The position numbers and the translations under genes were made by a program. This document shows positions 8,611 to 17,605 of a stretch of DNA of 64,000 nt, piece after piece. Location of the stretch: NCBI RefSeq assembly GCF_003384035.1, contig NZ_QQAK01000010.1, forward strand, positions 124,001-188,000, given 5' to 3'. Below the pieces are notes generated by a model. The model was not told the DNA's origin, made no database searches, and saw only the letters and a program-made list of their open reading frames with translations. Every line of letters starts with the position of its first letter. The first letter of the stretch is position 1. Source of the DNA: Sporosarcina sp. BI001-red (GTDB lineage Bacteria > Bacillota > Bacilli > Bacillales_A > Planococcaceae).

Positions 8611-9620
8611 ACCAATTCCTCCTTCTCTTCAATCGCTTCCCATTTCTCTGTGTGCATGAAGCAACGGACTTTTGTCTCTGCATTATTCATCTCCAACAAA
8701 TCAGGAGCTTCCGCACGACAAATTTCCCGTGCGTGTGGGCAACGATCTGCAAAGCGGCATCCCACCGGATAATCATAGGGGCTAGGGACGGATCCTTCGA
8801 TTGTTTGAAGTTCTTGCTGATTTTCATAGATATTAGGAAGTGACCTAAGCAACCCTTGCGTATACGGATGTAAAGGCGTTTTAAATAGATCTTTTGCATT
8901 GCGGTGTTCAACCACTTGACCTGCATACATAACGGCTACTTGGTCACACACTTCAGCCACAACACCTAAATCGTGGGTGATGAAAATGATGCTCATCCCG
9001 ATTTGTCGTTGTAAGTCCTTCATCAGCTCCAAAATTTGAGCTTGAATCGTTACATCCAATGCAGTTGTTGGTTCGTCAGCTATGAGTACTTCAGGGGTAC
9101 AGGCGAGTGCCATTGCAATCATGACTCGTTGTCTCATACCCCCACTTAACTGGAATGGTTCTTGTTTCGCGCGCTTTTCCGGAGAGGGAAGACCGACCAG
9201 TTCCAACAAATCTACAGCTTTCTGCCAAGCTTTCTTCCGGGGGAGCCGTTGATGCAAGCGTATCGTTTCTGCGATTTGCTCACCTACGGGAATAATTGGA
9301 TTTAAGCTAGTCATCGGTTCTTGAAAAATCATGGACAACTGATTGCCCCGAACTTTGCGCAATTCTTCTTCCTTCATCTTTACGATGTCTTTGTTGTTGA
9401 GCAGGATTTCTCCTGCAACGATTTTTCCAGGAGGTGAAGGGATGAGTCGTAACAGGGAGAGGGAAGTAATTGACTTTCCGCATCCTGATTCTCCTACAAT
9501 TCCTAGTGTTTCTCCTTTATGCAGTGTGAAATCCACTCCATCCACCGCTTTTGCGATACCTTTTGAAGTTGTAAAATGTGTTTTCAAATTCTTTACTTGT
9601 AAAACGACTTCTTTACTCAT
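8601..9620 (-). CDS. Dpp/Opp-type ABC importer, first ATP-binding protein (DppD/OppD-like)
   Basis: A 339-residue peptide-type ABC ATPase with Walker A GESGCGKSITSL, signature LSGGMRQRVMIAMALA, Walker B VLIADEPTTALDVT and C-terminal motif GCRFADRCPHAREIC. The ATG at 9620 is spaced about 6 bases from GGGAGGGA; a TTG two codons upstream is less likely. Gene order permease-permease-ATPase-ATPase matches classical dpp/gsi operons, but the binding-protein gene is divergent at 11662 rather than first in this unit. Confidence 0.92.
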   Translation of the reverse strand: MSKEVVLQVKNLKTHFTTSKGIAKAVDGVDFTLHKGETLGIVGESGCGKSITSLSLLRLIPSPPGKIVAGEILLNNKDIVKMKEEELRKVRGNQLSMIFQEPMTSLNPIIPVGEQIAETIRLHQRLPRKKAWQKAVDLLELVGLPSPEKRAKQEPFQLSGGMRQRVMIAMALACTPEVLIADEPTTALDVTIQAQILELMKDLQRQIGMSIIFITHDLGVVAEVCDQVAVMYAGQVVEHRNAKDLFKTPLHPYTQGLLRSLPNIYENQQELQTIEGSVPSPYDYPVGCRFADRCPHAREICRAEAPDLLEMNNAETKVRCFMHTEKWEAIEEKEELVCP

Positions 9621-9635
9621 CGTCAATCCCTCCCT

Positions 9636-10556
9636 TTAGTTCAAATCGATTCGTTTGTTGACCGCACGGTAGAGTACATCCACAAGTAAGTTAACGAACA
9701 CGAAGACGAGTGAAGCGACTAATACGCCACCTTGTACCATTGGTAAATCGCGTGTTCGAATTGCATCTACAATCATTCGTCCGAGACCATTTATGGCAAA
9801 TACGGACTCAACTAACACAGTCCCACCCAGCAAACTACCGAATTGCAGTCCAACGACTGTGATCACGGGAATCAGTGCATTCCGTAGTGCATGTTTGTAA
9901 ATTACGAAGTGTTCTTTCAATCCTTTTGCACGTGCTGTTCGAATATAATCCTGACCTATGACGTCCAACATGCTGGACCTCGTCATTCGAGCAACAATCG
10001 CTGCCCCACCAACGCCGAGTGTGAGGGCTGGTAAAATTATATTTGCGGGTCCATCCCATCCTGCAACAGGTAACCATTGGAGCTTCACCGAAAACAGATA
10101 CATGAGCAGAAGTCCAAGCCAAAAGCTAGGGAGTGAAATCCCCAACAGGGCAACGACCATTACACTTACATCGCGGATGGAGTACGGCTTCACAGCTGAA
10201 ATAATTCCTGCAGCTAAACCAAGTGCGACTGTAATGAGGATGCTATAAAAGGCGAGTTCCATTGTAATTGGAAGCCGGAGTAGGATTTCGTCAAGTACAG
10301 GCTGTTTGTTTTTTAAGGAATTCCCGAAGTCTCCTTGAAATACGTTCCCTACGTACGAAAGATATTGTTCAGCAATTGGACGGTTGAGACCTAAGTCTTC
10401 ACGATATTGTTCGATCGTCTCTTGAGAAGCGCCTTCACCTGCTAAAATAGCAGCGGGATCACCGGGGACCATTTGCATGATAAGAAAGACAACTAGGGTC
10501 ACACCTAGTATGACAGGGATAATTTGTACCAATCGTTTTGCGATGAACAAAAACAT
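9636..10556 (-). CDS. Dpp/Opp-type ABC importer permease (DppB-like)
   Basis: A 306-residue membrane permease with six helices and a typical DppB N-terminus (helix, then VPGDPAAILAGEGASQE). The coupling region reads GQDYIRTARAKGL and is followed by HALRNALIPVITV. The start ATG has AAGGAGG seven bases upstream. It pairs with the DppC-like permease, whose gene ends 12 bp upstream. Confidence 0.92.
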   Translation of the reverse strand: MFLFIAKRLVQIIPVILGVTLVVFLIMQMVPGDPAAILAGEGASQETIEQYREDLGLNRPIAEQYLSYVGNVFQGDFGNSLKNKQPVLDEILLRLPITMELAFYSILITVALGLAAGIISAVKPYSIRDVSVMVVALLGISLPSFWLGLLLMYLFSVKLQWLPVAGWDGPANIILPALTLGVGGAAIVARMTRSSMLDVIGQDYIRTARAKGLKEHFVIYKHALRNALIPVITVVGLQFGSLLGGTVLVESVFAINGLGRMIVDAIRTRDLPMVQGGVLVASLVFVFVNLLVDVLYRAVNKRIDLN

Positions 10557-10568
10557 ATGTGAACCTCC

Positions 10569-11471
10569 TTATTTTTTTAGTTTAGGATCGAGGGCATCCC
10601 TTAGACCATCCCCGAAGAGATTAAATCCGAGGACCAGAATGGAAATCATTAGTCCGGGGAAAATGGCCATATATGGAGCGCTGAATAGAAAATCTCGCCC
10701 GCTTGAAAGCATGGCACCCCATTCAGGTGATGGAGGCTGTGCGCCTAATCCCAAAAAGGATAATCCGGCCGCTGAAAGAATCGCTGTCGCAAGACGCATC
10801 GAGCCTTGAACGATAATAGGTGACATCACGTTAGGAAGGATGTGTCTGAAGATGATTAAAAAATCGTTTGCTCCGATTGTTCGAATTGCATCAATATACT
10901 CCAGCTTTTTTACTTCCATAGTAGAACCGCGTACAATCCTTGCGAATAGAGGAATTGAGAAAACACCCACTGCAATTGTGACGTTGATCAATCCAGGTCC
11001 AAGTGCACTGATGATTGCAAGTGCGAGTAGAATTCCTGGGAAAGCTAACATGATGTCCAGCATGCGGCTGATGATGGTATCCACCCATTTACCGTAATAA
11101 CCAGCAATTAGTCCGAGTGTAATTCCGAAGAAAGCGCCGAATAGTACGGAAACGAAGCCGACGCCTATGGAAAGTCGAGATCCATAGAGTATACGACTTA
11201 AAATATCTCTTCCTTTATCATCCGTTCCCATCCAGTGCTCCATAGAAGGTGGTGTCAGTTTATCCTCTAGTGAAATGTCATAGGGATCGAACGGTGCGAG
11301 AATAGGAGCGATGAGCATCATGAGTAGATACGCTCCTATAATGACAGCACCTACCATAGCAGCTTTGTTTTGAGTCATTACGGACCAAAATGATTGCCAC
11401 CTTTCTTTACGAGTGTTCTTTCGGGCTTGCGCCAAATCAATGGACTGGGTTGTCGTTACTTTTGAAGCCAT
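10569..11471 (-). CDS. Dpp/Opp-type ABC importer permease (DppC-like)
   Basis: A 300-residue permease, the first gene of the minus-strand unit. It has the N-terminal OppC_N helix near residues 35-60, GTDDKGRDILSRILYGSR, and coupling region LEYIDAIRTIGANDFLIIFR followed by HILPN. The start ATG follows GGGAGGG. The 190 bp between this start and the divergent binding-protein gene should hold both promoters. Confidence 0.92.
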   Translation of the reverse strand: MASKVTTTQSIDLAQARKNTRKERWQSFWSVMTQNKAAMVGAVIIGAYLLMMLIAPILAPFDPYDISLEDKLTPPSMEHWMGTDDKGRDILSRILYGSRLSIGVGFVSVLFGAFFGITLGLIAGYYGKWVDTIISRMLDIMLAFPGILLALAIISALGPGLINVTIAVGVFSIPLFARIVRGSTMEVKKLEYIDAIRTIGANDFLIIFRHILPNVMSPIIVQGSMRLATAILSAAGLSFLGLGAQPPSPEWGAMLSSGRDFLFSAPYMAIFPGLMISILVLGFNLFGDGLRDALDPKLKK

Positions 11472-11661
11472 TTGTCATTCCCTCCCTGCTCATGTCTTTA
11501 ATGATTAGTTCAAATGTAAAACGCTTTCGGATGGGTGTAAATAGGAATCTTCTAAGTAGTCAAAATACTTAAAAAGATGAGCAAGATATTGAAAGTGATT
11601 TCTGTTTTGTTTTTATATAATCGATTTAGAACGACAAAACGAATTGAAATGGGGGAGCGCG

Positions 11662-13236
11662 ATGAAGAGTTGGAAGAGATTTCTTACGCTAGTACTAACA
11701 GGGGTGTTGCTTCTAGTCTTGCAGGCTTGTTCAACAAGTGGCTCGAGTTCAGAAGGCAAGGGAAGCGCAGAAGGTAAGGAAGGGAAAACAGATGAGGGAG
11801 GAACGTTAACAGTCGTTCGTCTCTCCGATGCGACAGGATTAGATCCGCATTTCATTACAGACATTCCTTCTGCAAACGTAGTTCATGGGAAAGTCTATGA
11901 AACGCTTGTCCAGTTCGATAAGGAAATGAATATTAAGCCAATGCTTGCAACTGAATGGGAACAAACGGATGATCTCACATGGGAATTCACACTCGAAGAA
12001 AATGTGAAGTTCCACGATGGTACACCATTTGATGCAGAAGCTGTGAAAAAGACGTTAGATCGAATTCTTGATCCAGCAACGGGTTCTCCACAGCAATCGA
12101 AGCTTGGGATGATTCAAGAAGTTGTCGTGAAAGATCCAACCCACGTTACTCTGAAACTATCTGAACCGTATGCACCGTTGCTTTCAATCCTTGCAAGTAA
12201 CGAAGGCAGTATCATTAGTCCGAAGGCAGTGGGCGAGTCAGCTGAAAAGCTTGCAACGCATCCAGTCGGTACTGGACCATTTGTATTCGAGTCTTGGAAG
12301 TCAGGTCAGGATATCACTTTGGTGAAGAACGAAGACTATTGGGGTACACCAGTAAAACTCGATAAAGTTGTGTTTAAAGTTGTTCCTGAAGATGCAACTA
12401 GACTTGCGATGATTGAACAAGGGGAAGCCCAGATTTCAGACCAAGTTCCAGTAACAGAAATTGACCGAATTGAAAGCTCTGATACTCTCAATTTGTATCG
12501 TACGGAAGGATTAGCTGTAGAGTATGTAGGTTTTAATACGACAGCGGCACCATTTGACGACGTGAAAGTAAGACAGGCGGTCAGCTATGCAATTGAGCGC
12601 GAAGCAATTTTGAGCGGAGTTTATAATGATGTCGGAACACTTGCGAATGTTGCGATGAGTCCCAAAGTATTCGGTTACAGCAAAAATGTAGAAGCATATC
12701 CATATGATATAAATGAAGCGAAGAAACTAATGAAGGAAGCTGGACTTGAAGATGGCGTGACAGTGAAATTACTAACAAGTGACCGGAAAGAACGCATTAA
12801 TATGGCAGAAGTGATTCAGTCACAACTTAAAGGAATCGGTGTGAATGTAGAAATTCAAGTTATGGAATATGGTGCGTATATTGATGAAGTTGACAGCGGT
12901 AATCACCAAATGTTCATTGGCGGCTGGGGGAACGCAACAGGTGATGGAGACTACAACCAATATAACCTGTTCCACTCAGATTCTATTGGATCGCCGGGTA
13001 ACCATTTCTACTATCAGAATCCTGAAATTGATAAGTTAATTGAACAAGGCCGTGTAGAAATGGAACCAAGTAAGCGTGAAGAAATCTATGAAGAAGCGAT
13101 GCAACAAGAGATGGACGATGCGGTCTATATTCCAATCCGAAACTATGAGCATCTCGCTGTGTACAATAACGATGTGAAGGATTTCTGGTTGAGCCCATCG
13201 AATTATCTAATTATCAATGAAACAACCGTTAAGTAA
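11662..13236 (+). CDS. Dpp/Opp-type ABC importer substrate-binding lipoprotein
   Basis: A 524-residue SBP family 5 protein. The signal peptide ends in LVLQAC with the lipid-anchored Cys at residue 23, followed by a Ser/Gly/Glu/Lys-rich linker. Core family features include LDPHFITDIPSANVVHGKVYETL and the ATEWEQTDDLTWEFTLEENV region, split here as ATEWEQTDD and LTWEFTLEENVKFHDG. The ATG at 11662 has GGGGGAG upstream; a TTG at 11644 lies before that site. It is transcribed away from its presumed permeases. The two amidohydrolase genes downstream suggest the ligand may be an amide or ring nitrogen compound rather than a plain peptide; that is inference. Confidence 0.9.
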   Translation: MKSWKRFLTLVLTGVLLLVLQACSTSGSSSEGKGSAEGKEGKTDEGGTLTVVRLSDATGLDPHFITDIPSANVVHGKVYETLVQFDKEMNIKPMLATEWEQTDDLTWEFTLEENVKFHDGTPFDAEAVKKTLDRILDPATGSPQQSKLGMIQEVVVKDPTHVTLKLSEPYAPLLSILASNEGSIISPKAVGESAEKLATHPVGTGPFVFESWKSGQDITLVKNEDYWGTPVKLDKVVFKVVPEDATRLAMIEQGEAQISDQVPVTEIDRIESSDTLNLYRTEGLAVEYVGFNTTAAPFDDVKVRQAVSYAIEREAILSGVYNDVGTLANVAMSPKVFGYSKNVEAYPYDINEAKKLMKEAGLEDGVTVKLLTSDRKERINMAEVIQSQLKGIGVNVEIQVMEYGAYIDEVDSGNHQMFIGGWGNATGDGDYNQYNLFHSDSIGSPGNHFYYQNPEIDKLIEQGRVEMEPSKREEIYEEAMQQEMDDAVYIPIRNYEHLAVYNNDVKDFWLSPSNYLIINETTVK

Positions 13237-13249
13237 TCGGTGAGATTGA

Positions 13250-13290
13250 AGAGTAAGGGCGCAATACAGGACCTTACTCTATCCTTTTGA
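13250..13290 (+). terminator. Hairpin after the binding-protein gene (probable attenuator)
   Basis: Stem AGAGTAAGG / CCTTACTCT with a 13-base loop, followed by ATCCTTTT. It sits between the binding-protein gene and the first amidohydrolase, the same position as the hairpin after ehuB. Confidence 0.6.
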
Positions 13291-13303
13291 AGGAGTGATG
13301 GAA

Positions 13304-14560
13304 TTGGCAACTTTGTTGTTGAAAAATGTAACGTTGGAAACGGGATTCCAGTACGAAGGAGATCGAGTGACCGGTACAAATACGAGAGAATGTGATGTTT
13401 TTGTAAAGGATGGAAAAGTAGAAAAAGTCGGTGAATCGTTAACAGATTCTGCAGATACAGTGATTGACGCAGGTGGAAACTTACTCATGCCATCGATGCG
13501 CGAAATGCACATTCATGTGGATAAAACCTATTTTGGCGGTCCTTGGAAAGCGTGTATTCCAATTACAAATGGCATTGTTACTCGTATAGAAGAGGAAGAA
13601 AAACTCTTGCCACAACAGTTGCCAGTTGCGTTGCAGCGTGCAGAGAAAATGATTGAATGGTTGTTGTCACAAGGTCACACCCATATTCGATCGCATTGTA
13701 ATGTTGATCCGCAAATCGGAACAAAGCATATTGAAATTACGTTAGAAGCATTTGCAAAATTCGAAGGCATGTTAACATATGACATTGTAGCTTTCCCGCA
13801 ACACGGCCTACTACGTTCAAATTCTCAAGACTTAATGAGGGAAGCGATGCGTAAAGGAGCAACATTAGTGGGAGGAGTAGACCCTGCAACGATCGATAGA
13901 GATATTGAGCGTTCACTCGCAACGACGATGGACATTGCAACGGAATCTGGTAAAGGATTGGATATACATATCCATGACGGCGACTCTCTCGGAGCGTTTG
14001 AATTTAAAAAACTTGCTGAACTTGCGACCCAAGCAGGGAAGGTAGGGCAAACTACGATTAGCCATGCAATTGCACTTGGCGATTTAGAGGGTGCAGAATT
14101 GGACAATATGACAGCGATTTTGAGGGAAGCACAAATAGACGTCACGACCACGATCCCAACGAACCGTAAAACAATTCCTGTCCAGTATTTGCAGAAGAAC
14201 GGTGTCAATGTATCGCTAGGTCACGATAGTCTAACTGACCACTGGTCACCTTATGGAACGGGGGATACGATTGAAAAGCTTTCCATTCTAGCAGAACGAT
14301 TCCGATTCATGGACGAATACTCGTTGAATCGTACGTGGCAATACGCTACGGGTGGAATAATGCCGCTCGATGATGAAGGCAATGCTGTTTGGCCGAAAGT
14401 TGGAGATGATGCAAACTTCTTGCTAATCGACGCGGTTTGTTCAGCTCAAGCTGTGGCTCGTCGTAAGCCGATTACGAAAGTCATTTTCCAAGGGAATTTG
14501 GTTTCTGAAAATGGAATTGTGCAGAGCGGTGTACAGATGGGGGGCGTTCGACGTGGCTGA
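13304..14560 (+). CDS. Cytosine-deaminase-like amidohydrolase (first of a tandem pair)
   Basis: A 418-residue metal-dependent hydrolase of the amidohydrolase superfamily, nearest to the CodA-type deaminases. Metal-site HxH is H69/H71 (EMHIHVDKT); later motifs are FPQHGLL, DIHIHDGD, SHAIALG and GHDSLTDHWSPYGTGD. The last closely matches the CodA pattern GHDxxxDxWxP. At the position of the CodA catalytic HxDE both tandem copies have HxHDG, so the substrate need not be cytosine. I chose TTG 13304, eight bases after AAGGAG; GTG 13295 and ATG 13298 overlap or crowd that site. The gene overlaps the next by 8 bp. Confidence 0.8.
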   Translation: MATLLLKNVTLETGFQYEGDRVTGTNTRECDVFVKDGKVEKVGESLTDSADTVIDAGGNLLMPSMREMHIHVDKTYFGGPWKACIPITNGIVTRIEEEEKLLPQQLPVALQRAEKMIEWLLSQGHTHIRSHCNVDPQIGTKHIEITLEAFAKFEGMLTYDIVAFPQHGLLRSNSQDLMREAMRKGATLVGGVDPATIDRDIERSLATTMDIATESGKGLDIHIHDGDSLGAFEFKKLAELATQAGKVGQTTISHAIALGDLEGAELDNMTAILREAQIDVTTTIPTNRKTIPVQYLQKNGVNVSLGHDSLTDHWSPYGTGDTIEKLSILAERFRFMDEYSLNRTWQYATGGIMPLDDEGNAVWPKVGDDANFLLIDAVCSAQAVARRKPITKVIFQGNLVSENGIVQSGVQMGGVRRG

Positions 14561-15779
14561 AACAACGTGGCTGGTAAATGTTAAGTTGGAGACGGGTAAC
14601 CGGTTATTGGATAACGGAGCAGTTGAAACTGAGACTGCGTTGCATACTTTGAAAGTTGTGGATGGATGGATTGAGGAGATTCATGATGCTGGAAGTCCGG
14701 TCAATCTGGATGGCGAACAGATTGATATGAAGGGCAAGCTTGCGGTACCACCGTTAAAAGAAATGCACAATCATTTGGACAAAACCTATATGACCCTAGA
14801 CTGGAAGGCAGTAACTCCAGTGGCGAATTTGAAAGAACGCTTGCAACATGAAGCGGCAGAGCTTAAGGAATTGGCAGGTTCGACTGAGAAGCGAGCAAAG
14901 AAAATGATTGAAACTCTTCTTGGATATGGAGTTACGCATATCCGCACGCACGTGAACGTCGATCCATATATCGGGTTGAAAAACTTGGAAGGCGTGAAGG
15001 CAGCGCTTCAAGCTTATGAAGGGATTGTGACTCACGAAATCGTAGCATTTCCTCAACACGGTTTACTTCGGGATGAAGTCCCGGCGTTAGTACGTGAAGC
15101 GATGCGAAGTGGGGCGACAATCGTTGGGGGACTTGACCCTGCAGGAATTGATCAATCTATCGAACGCTCCCTGCATGAGGTGATGGACATTGCGACAGAA
15201 TTTGACGCAGACGTGGACATTCATCTACATGACGGAGGAATGGTTGGTTATTATACGTCGGATAAATGGATCGATATCGTTGAAGATGCTGGGTACCGCG
15301 GTCGAACAGCTTTAAGCCATTCGTTTTGTTTAGGAGATGTCGCTCTAGGTCAGCAAGTGAAAATTGCGGAGCGTCTAGCAGCACAAGACGTTGCGATCAT
15401 GTCGACAGTTCCGATTAACTTGAACAGAACGTTGCCGCCTATCGAATTATTGGATGAACACGGGGTTCGTGTGCAATTCGGATGTGATGGTTTTTATGAC
15501 TCGTGGAGCCCTTATGGGACCGGGGATGTGTTAGAAAAAGTGACACGCTTCGGGGAGCTCTCCCGTAAAATCGAAGAGAATTCGTTGCGCCAAGCGTTGC
15601 GTTTTGCAACGAATGGAGTCACTCCATTAAATGCAAAGGGGGAACGCGTGTGGCCAGCAGTTAACGATAAAGCTGATTTTGTATTCTTTGATGCTGCTTC
15701 AACAGCAGAAGTGGTGGCAAGGAAACCGGCCGACCGATGCGTGATGGTGAAAGGAAAACTTGTAACTCCCGCAATATAA
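14553..15779 (+). CDS. Cytosine-deaminase-like amidohydrolase (second of a tandem pair)
   Basis: A 408-residue paralogue of the preceding enzyme with the same motif series: EMHNHLDKT (HxH), FPQHGLL, DIHLHDGG, SHSFCLGD and FGCDGFYDSWSPYGTGD, where GCD replaces GHD. GTG 14553 overlaps the end of the first gene by 8 bp and follows a GGGGGG stretch. The two enzymes are clearly related but diverged, so they may act on successive intermediates or form a heteromer. A terminator follows 8 bp after the stop. The reaction is unknown; hydrolysis or deamination of a cyclic amide or amidine imported by the adjacent ABC system is my best inference. Confidence 0.8.
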   Translation: MAETTWLVNVKLETGNRLLDNGAVETETALHTLKVVDGWIEEIHDAGSPVNLDGEQIDMKGKLAVPPLKEMHNHLDKTYMTLDWKAVTPVANLKERLQHEAAELKELAGSTEKRAKKMIETLLGYGVTHIRTHVNVDPYIGLKNLEGVKAALQAYEGIVTHEIVAFPQHGLLRDEVPALVREAMRSGATIVGGLDPAGIDQSIERSLHEVMDIATEFDADVDIHLHDGGMVGYYTSDKWIDIVEDAGYRGRTALSHSFCLGDVALGQQVKIAERLAAQDVAIMSTVPINLNRTLPPIELLDEHGVRVQFGCDGFYDSWSPYGTGDVLEKVTRFGELSRKIEENSLRQALRFATNGVTPLNAKGERVWPAVNDKADFVFFDAASTAEVVARKPADRCVMVKGKLVTPAI

Positions 15780-15787
15780 TTAGTAAG

Positions 15788-15815
15788 GGATGGCTAAATG
15801 TAGCCATCCTTTTTT
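15788..15815 (+). terminator. Terminator after the tandem amidohydrolases
   Basis: Perfect stem GGATGGCTA / TAGCCATCC with a 4-base loop and a TTTTTT tract. Confidence 0.92.
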
Positions 15816-15833
15816 AGATGGTAGGTGAACGCA

Positions 15834-16733
15834 TTGAGACGTAGTCAAATGAAGTTGTATCTGATTGGTTTGTTTTGTGTTATTGCTTGGGGGAGTAACT
15901 TTGTATTTGGTTCGATTTTAGTGAAACAGTTTAATCCAGGAATCATTGCCATTATCCGTTTAATGTTCATATTGATATTTTTATATACAGTGACCCGTAG
16001 GCAAGTTCGTGGCGTTCGGATAGACAAAAAGGGTTGGCTGTTACTCATTGTAGGTGGACTTATCGGTGTTTCGTTTAATCAATGGAGTTTTTATGCGAGT
16101 TTGCAGTACACTGATCCCGTGACAGCAGCACTGATATTAGCTCTTTCTCCTATCGTCACCGTTTCACTTTCAGTTTATTACTTCAAAGAAAAGCGTCGAC
16201 TGATGTTTTGGAGCGGAGCGCTGATCGGACTTTGCGGTGTATGGCTTGTCATCACCCAAGGATCTTGGTTTGTTCCTTCTATTGGACGTGGTGAATTGCT
16301 GATTGCAGGAACGATGTTGTCGTTTTCCGTGTTTCTTCTTCTCGTCCAGCATATGTCAAAAACGATGAATGTCGGTGTGATTACTTGGTACACGAATTTC
16401 ATAGGCATGATCGGCTTATTACCTTTTGTTTCCTGGAAGGTGATTCCGTCATCGTTGCAAGTTAATTGGACTTATTGGGTATTGCTTATTGTCACGGCTA
16501 TCGTGATGCATGGATTATGTACATACTTGTGGAATGGCGTCATAAGGGAAGCGGGTGCCTCGAACATTTCGTTGTTGCTCAACTTGGAACCGTTTATCGC
16601 AATGATTTTCAGTTATTTTCTCTTGCACCATGTTATTAGTTTTCCACAGCTGATTGGTGGATTCATCATCATATCGGGAATTACCGTATCGCTGCGAACT
16701 CAACAAGTCAGGACCATTCGGGGGAAGGATTAG
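15834..16733 (+). CDS. EamA-family (DMT) permease
   Basis: A roughly 299-residue drug/metabolite transporter with ten hydrophobic helices arranged as two EamA repeats. Recognisable features are CVIAWGSNFVFGSILVK near the N-terminus and LNLEPFIAMIFSYFLLHH in the second repeat. I place the start at TTG 15834, seven bases after AGGTG; GTG 15825 and ATG 15849 are alternatives. It has its own start region after the upstream terminator but is co-directional with the amidohydrolases, so it might export a product of that pathway. The substrate is unknown. Confidence 0.82.
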   Translation: MRRSQMKLYLIGLFCVIAWGSNFVFGSILVKQFNPGIIAIIRLMFILIFLYTVTRRQVRGVRIDKKGWLLLIVGGLIGVSFNQWSFYASLQYTDPVTAALILALSPIVTVSLSVYYFKEKRRLMFWSGALIGLCGVWLVITQGSWFVPSIGRGELLIAGTMLSFSVFLLLVQHMSKTMNVGVITWYTNFIGMIGLLPFVSWKVIPSSLQVNWTYWVLLIVTAIVMHGLCTYLWNGVIREAGASNISLLLNLEPFIAMIFSYFLLHHVISFPQLIGGFIIISGITVSLRTQQVRTIRGKD

Positions 16734-16781
16734 ATTCTGGGACTGTGGAGAGTGCTTATTGGTTCTTAAAAGTTAGGTAGT

Positions 16782-16815
16782 GGCCTGTTTCGCATTGGCG
16801 AAACGGGTCTTTTTT
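16782..16815 (+). terminator. Terminator after the EamA gene, near-copy of the ehuA terminator
   Basis: Stem GGCCTGTTTCGC / GCGAAACGGGTC (with G-T pairs), loop ATTG, then TTTTTT. Loop-adjacent arms and the flanking TTGTCGATCAACT match the terminator at 4089 almost base for base. The match suggests the terminator travels with the repeat element, or that one locus was copied. Confidence 0.9.
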
Positions 16816-16817
16816 CG

Positions 16818-17605
16818 GTTGTCGATCAACTCTGATGATTTCTTCATCAGGCAGTGGCGATTGCCCATCACTCATAAGGTTTTCTCCATCACCCCGGACG
16901 ATTTCTCCGACACCTAGCGAAGTTTCTCGATATCGGGACACAATTCAACTGCTTTAAGGGATTAATTGGGTGCGCTACGTTTGTTTTAGGAGGGGCTAGT
17001 TGTGTGAATGTCAGTTGTCCGACACCACTGATTGATTGTCCGACATTGCGCGTAGTTTCTCCGACACTTAGCCAAGTTTCTCCATCACCCCGGACGATTT
17101 CTCCGACACCTAGCGGAGTTTCTCGATAATGGTACACAATTCAACTGCTTTAAGGGATTAATTGGATGCGCTTCGCTTGTTTGGGGAAGGGACTGGTTGT
17201 GTGAATGTCAGTTGTCCGACACCTATGATTGATTGTCCGACATTGCGCGTAGTTTCTCCGACACTCCACCGAGTTTCTCCATCACCCCGGACGATTTCTC
17301 CGACACCTAGCGAAGTTTCTCGATAACGGGACACAATTCAACTGCTTTAAGGGATTAATTGGATGCGCTTCGCTTGTTTTAGGAGGGGCTAGTAGGCTGA
17401 GTGATTGTGAATTCTAGTTGTCCGACACCTATGATTGATTGTCCGACATTGTGCCTCGTTTCTCCGACACTTCGCCGAGTTTCTCCATCACCCCGGAAGA
17501 TTTCTCCGACACCTAGCGAAGTATCTCGATAACGGGACACAATTCAACTGCTTTAAGGGATTAATTGGGTGCGCTTCGCTTGTTTTAGGAGGGGCTATTT
17601 CATGC
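16818..17605 (+). repeat. Composite repeat block 3: four copies
   Basis: Terminal-unit cores (TTCTCCGACA with linker cctagcg-) start at 16903, 17099, 17296 and 17502, 196-206 bp apart. The copies share long stretches (GATTGATTGTCCGACATTG-type units, TTTCTCCATCACCCCGGACGA), so this block was probably amplified locally. It lies between the EamA terminator and the mcp leader. Confidence 0.93.

Noticed and set aside
13825-14208. Long antisense open frames inside genes (13825-14208, 39253-39777, 20311-20769, 56414-56800)
   Set aside because: They overlap well-supported genes fully on the opposite strand and have compositions expected of codon-bias shadows.
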